From positions 3,608 to 67,607 of the forward strand of contig CAVPMU010000020.1 in NCBI GenBank assembly GCA_963706535.1: a stretch of 64,000 nt of DNA, read 5' to 3'. The notes under the pieces are model-generated. The model saw only the letters and a program-made list of their open reading frames with translations, ran no database searches and had not been told where the DNA came from. Made by a program: the position numbers and the translations under genes. Shown piece after piece: positions 62,914 to 64,000 of the stretch (positions are counted from its first letter, which is position 1; the number at the start of each line of letters is the position of its first letter). This DNA is from RPQJ01 sp963706535. Its GTDB lineage: Bacteria; Pseudomonadota; Gammaproteobacteria; Steroidobacterales; Steroidobacteraceae.

Positions 62914-63264
62914 ATGCCCAAGCGTGACCCGCGAATAACCAAGTACATACAGGAGCGAGCGCCCTTTGCGCGCCCGATCCTGAGGCACTTGCGCAAGGTG
63001 ATCCACGAGGGCGCTCCGGGCCTCGAGGAATCCATCAAGTGGGGCATGCCGAGCTTCCTGCATCAGGGCAAGATCGTCTGCGGTTTCGCAGGATTCAAGG
63101 CTCACTGCGCGTTGTGGTTCTGGCAGGGCAGGGTGGTCGTCGGCAGGAAGCCAGCCGAGGCGATGGGAAACTTCGGCCGAATTGCGAGCGTGGATGACCT
63201 GCCGTCCGCAACTGCGATACGACGCTACGTCAGGAAGGCGGTCGCGCTAATTTCACCGGTGTAA
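62914..63264 (+). CDS. DUF1801 domain protein
   Basis: 116 residues: DPRITKYIQERAPFARPILRHLRKVIHEGAPGLEESIKWGMPSF is the DUF1801 (YdhG-like) start, continuing GKIVCGFAGFKAHCALWFW and SVDDLPSATAIRRYVRKAVAL. Larger relatives (YdeI/OmpD-associated type) carry a further C-terminal segment of about 70-80 residues; here the frame stops right after the core, and neither other frame shows the missing part. 23 bp after the dehydrogenase gene. Function unknown. Confidence 0.78.
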   Translation: MPKRDPRITKYIQERAPFARPILRHLRKVIHEGAPGLEESIKWGMPSFLHQGKIVCGFAGFKAHCALWFWQGRVVVGRKPAEAMGNFGRIASVDDLPSATAIRRYVRKAVALISPV

Positions 63265-63388
63265 CTCATGTCCACCACGGATGCCGCGAACAGCAACGAA
63301 TCTGCTCGCTCGTTGCCGCCAGTGATATCGCCAGCACAATTTATCGAGCGCGTATTGCACCCGCCGAATCCATCACTTAGGTTTCCTT

Positions 63389-63405
63389 TCATTCGTCACG
63401 AATGA
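63389..63405. promoter_or_regulatory. Palindrome before the 63.45 kb gene
   Basis: TCATTCGT-C-ACGAATGA, 8-bp arms around one base, ending next to the GAGGG Shine-Dalgarno for ATG 63413. Could be an operator or a translation-blocking hairpin. The 185-bp gap before it holds no other clear signal. Confidence 0.45.
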
Positions 63406-63449
63406 GGGTCATATGAGCGTATCGCTCTTGCATCGGGCTGCTGATCGCC

Positions 63450-63857
63450 ATGTCGCTGAGTGGACCCGTCGAAGCGGGCGTGTATGTGGATGACATGTCT
63501 CGATGCCTGGTCGAAAGCACGACCAAGGACGATCGTTTCGCCCTGGTCCGTTGGATGTTCAGCGCGGCTGCCGCGCACCCGGCCGTGGCTACGATCTCCA
63601 GTGTCACTCCCGAGCAACTGGTTGCCTCAAACAAGGTGATCGCCGATCTCTTCATGAAGCTATTGACCGAGACGTGTCGGGAACAGACAACCAAGGCCCT
63701 GCAATATGAGGGCCCCACGACCATTGCGCTGAGTTTCCAGGTCCTGGGTCAGGTTGCCGGTAACGAGCTGTTTTCGAGTCCGGAAGTGGCGAAAGCCATG
63801 TCGGGGCTCGAAAAGTACGCCGACAACAAGAAGATCGAAGCACTCGTGAAGCAGTGA
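63450..63857 (+). CDS. Probable secreted small protein of unknown function, signal peptide possibly frameshifted
   Basis: 135 residues as drawn: MSLSGPVEAGVYVDDMSRCLVESTTKDDRF, then a helical body with two Cys (MSRCLVES and LTETCREQ) and LSFQVLGQVAGNELF. I do not recognise the family. ATG 63450 lies in what looks like the end of a signal peptide (LLIAMSLSGPVEA). A better start is ATG 63413, with GAGGG 5 bp upstream, but it is one base out of frame; dropping one base between 63415 and 63434 gives MSVSL..GLLIAMSLSGPVEAG, a complete signal peptide. Likely periplasmic. Confidence 0.6.
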   Translation: MSLSGPVEAGVYVDDMSRCLVESTTKDDRFALVRWMFSAAAAHPAVATISSVTPEQLVASNKVIADLFMKLLTETCREQTTKALQYEGPTTIALSFQVLGQVAGNELFSSPEVAKAMSGLEKYADNKKIEALVKQ

Positions 63858-64000
63858 ATCAGGCCAACCACCGAGTGACTGGCTGAGCCGCCAGATAGAG
63901 ATCAGATCGCCCTTGAGGCCCTCGGCCAGAAGGGGGCTCACTGACATCGATCTCGCGGCCGCCGGGCCTCGTTTCGGCCCTGACCTGAGTACGCATAATG
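63858..64000. other. Window-end stretch without a recognised gene
   Basis: 143 bp after the small secreted protein. No supported gene, hairpin with T-run or repeat was seen. A minus-strand open frame reaching into it runs antisense through the preceding gene and has no family features. Confidence 0.4.

Noticed and set aside
62914..63264. Frameshift truncating the DUF1801 protein
   Set aside because: Neither of the other two frames downstream carries the missing YdeI-type C-terminus, so a natural short form is more likely.

Overview
This 64 kb, GC-rich window reads as chromosome of a gammaproteobacterium outside the enteric group. Evidence: rimP-nusA-infB-rbfA-truB-rpsO-pnp and fab-pab-mltG-tmk-holB-pilZ gene orders, the smc-zipA-ligA order and SMC (not MukB) typical of Xanthomonadales and pseudomonads, a DksA without a zinc finger, a PHB-synthesis regulator (PhaR) and a type II secretion operon. 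A Xanthomonadales/Nevskiales/Steroidobacterales-like source is my inference; the sequence gives no rRNA to settle it. No tRNA, rRNA, CRISPR array, transposase or prophage was seen.

Layout. 1-1101: 3' part of an aspartate/tyrosine aminotransferase. 1102-9758: leader with two hairpins, then the transcription/translation operon rimP, nusA (one-base frameshift), infB, rbfA, truB, followed by rpsO and pnp, ending in a GGGGATA repeat and terminator. 9892-12078 (minus): phaR, gluQ, dksA. 12222-18536: smc, zipA, ligA. 18533-22157: dipeptide/oligopeptide ABC transporter (two permeases, two ATPases, no binding protein). 22254-31575: NicO-like metal transporter, family III CoA-transferase, alanine aminotransferase and an AddB/AddA-like nuclease-helicase pair. 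31572-37193 (minus): gspG-H-I-J-K-L-M-N of type II secretion, divergent from a rhombosortase (37246-37866). 37909-46488: fabD, fabG, acpP, fabF, pabB, pabC, mltG, tmk, holB, pilZ, nearly all overlapping or tightly spaced.

46516-64000 is accessory in character, with short transcription units on both strands: a double cyclic-nucleotide-binding/rhodanese protein, a FadJ-like beta-oxidation enzyme, a DNase-I-fold phosphatase/nuclease divergent from a TIR-like (DUF1863/ThsB-type) protein, a glycine-zipper surface protein, class II aldolase, GFA-family enzyme, an alpha/beta hydrolase and a DUF1203 gene (both apparently frameshifted), a zinc alcohol dehydrogenase, HemG plus a b-type cytochrome, a TIR-TPR protein, an esterase, a P1/DmpA-type peptidase, a membrane-anchored quinone oxidoreductase, a DUF1801 protein and a small secreted unknown.

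Most distinctive points: the seven-copy G-quadruplex-capable repeat after pnp; DksA with an AlgP-like Lys/Ala/Pro tail; the rhombosortase beside the secretion pseudopilins; an orphan ThsB-like TIR protein and a second TIR protein within 10 kb; and up to four single-base indels in otherwise good genes, which may be sequence errors rather than biology.
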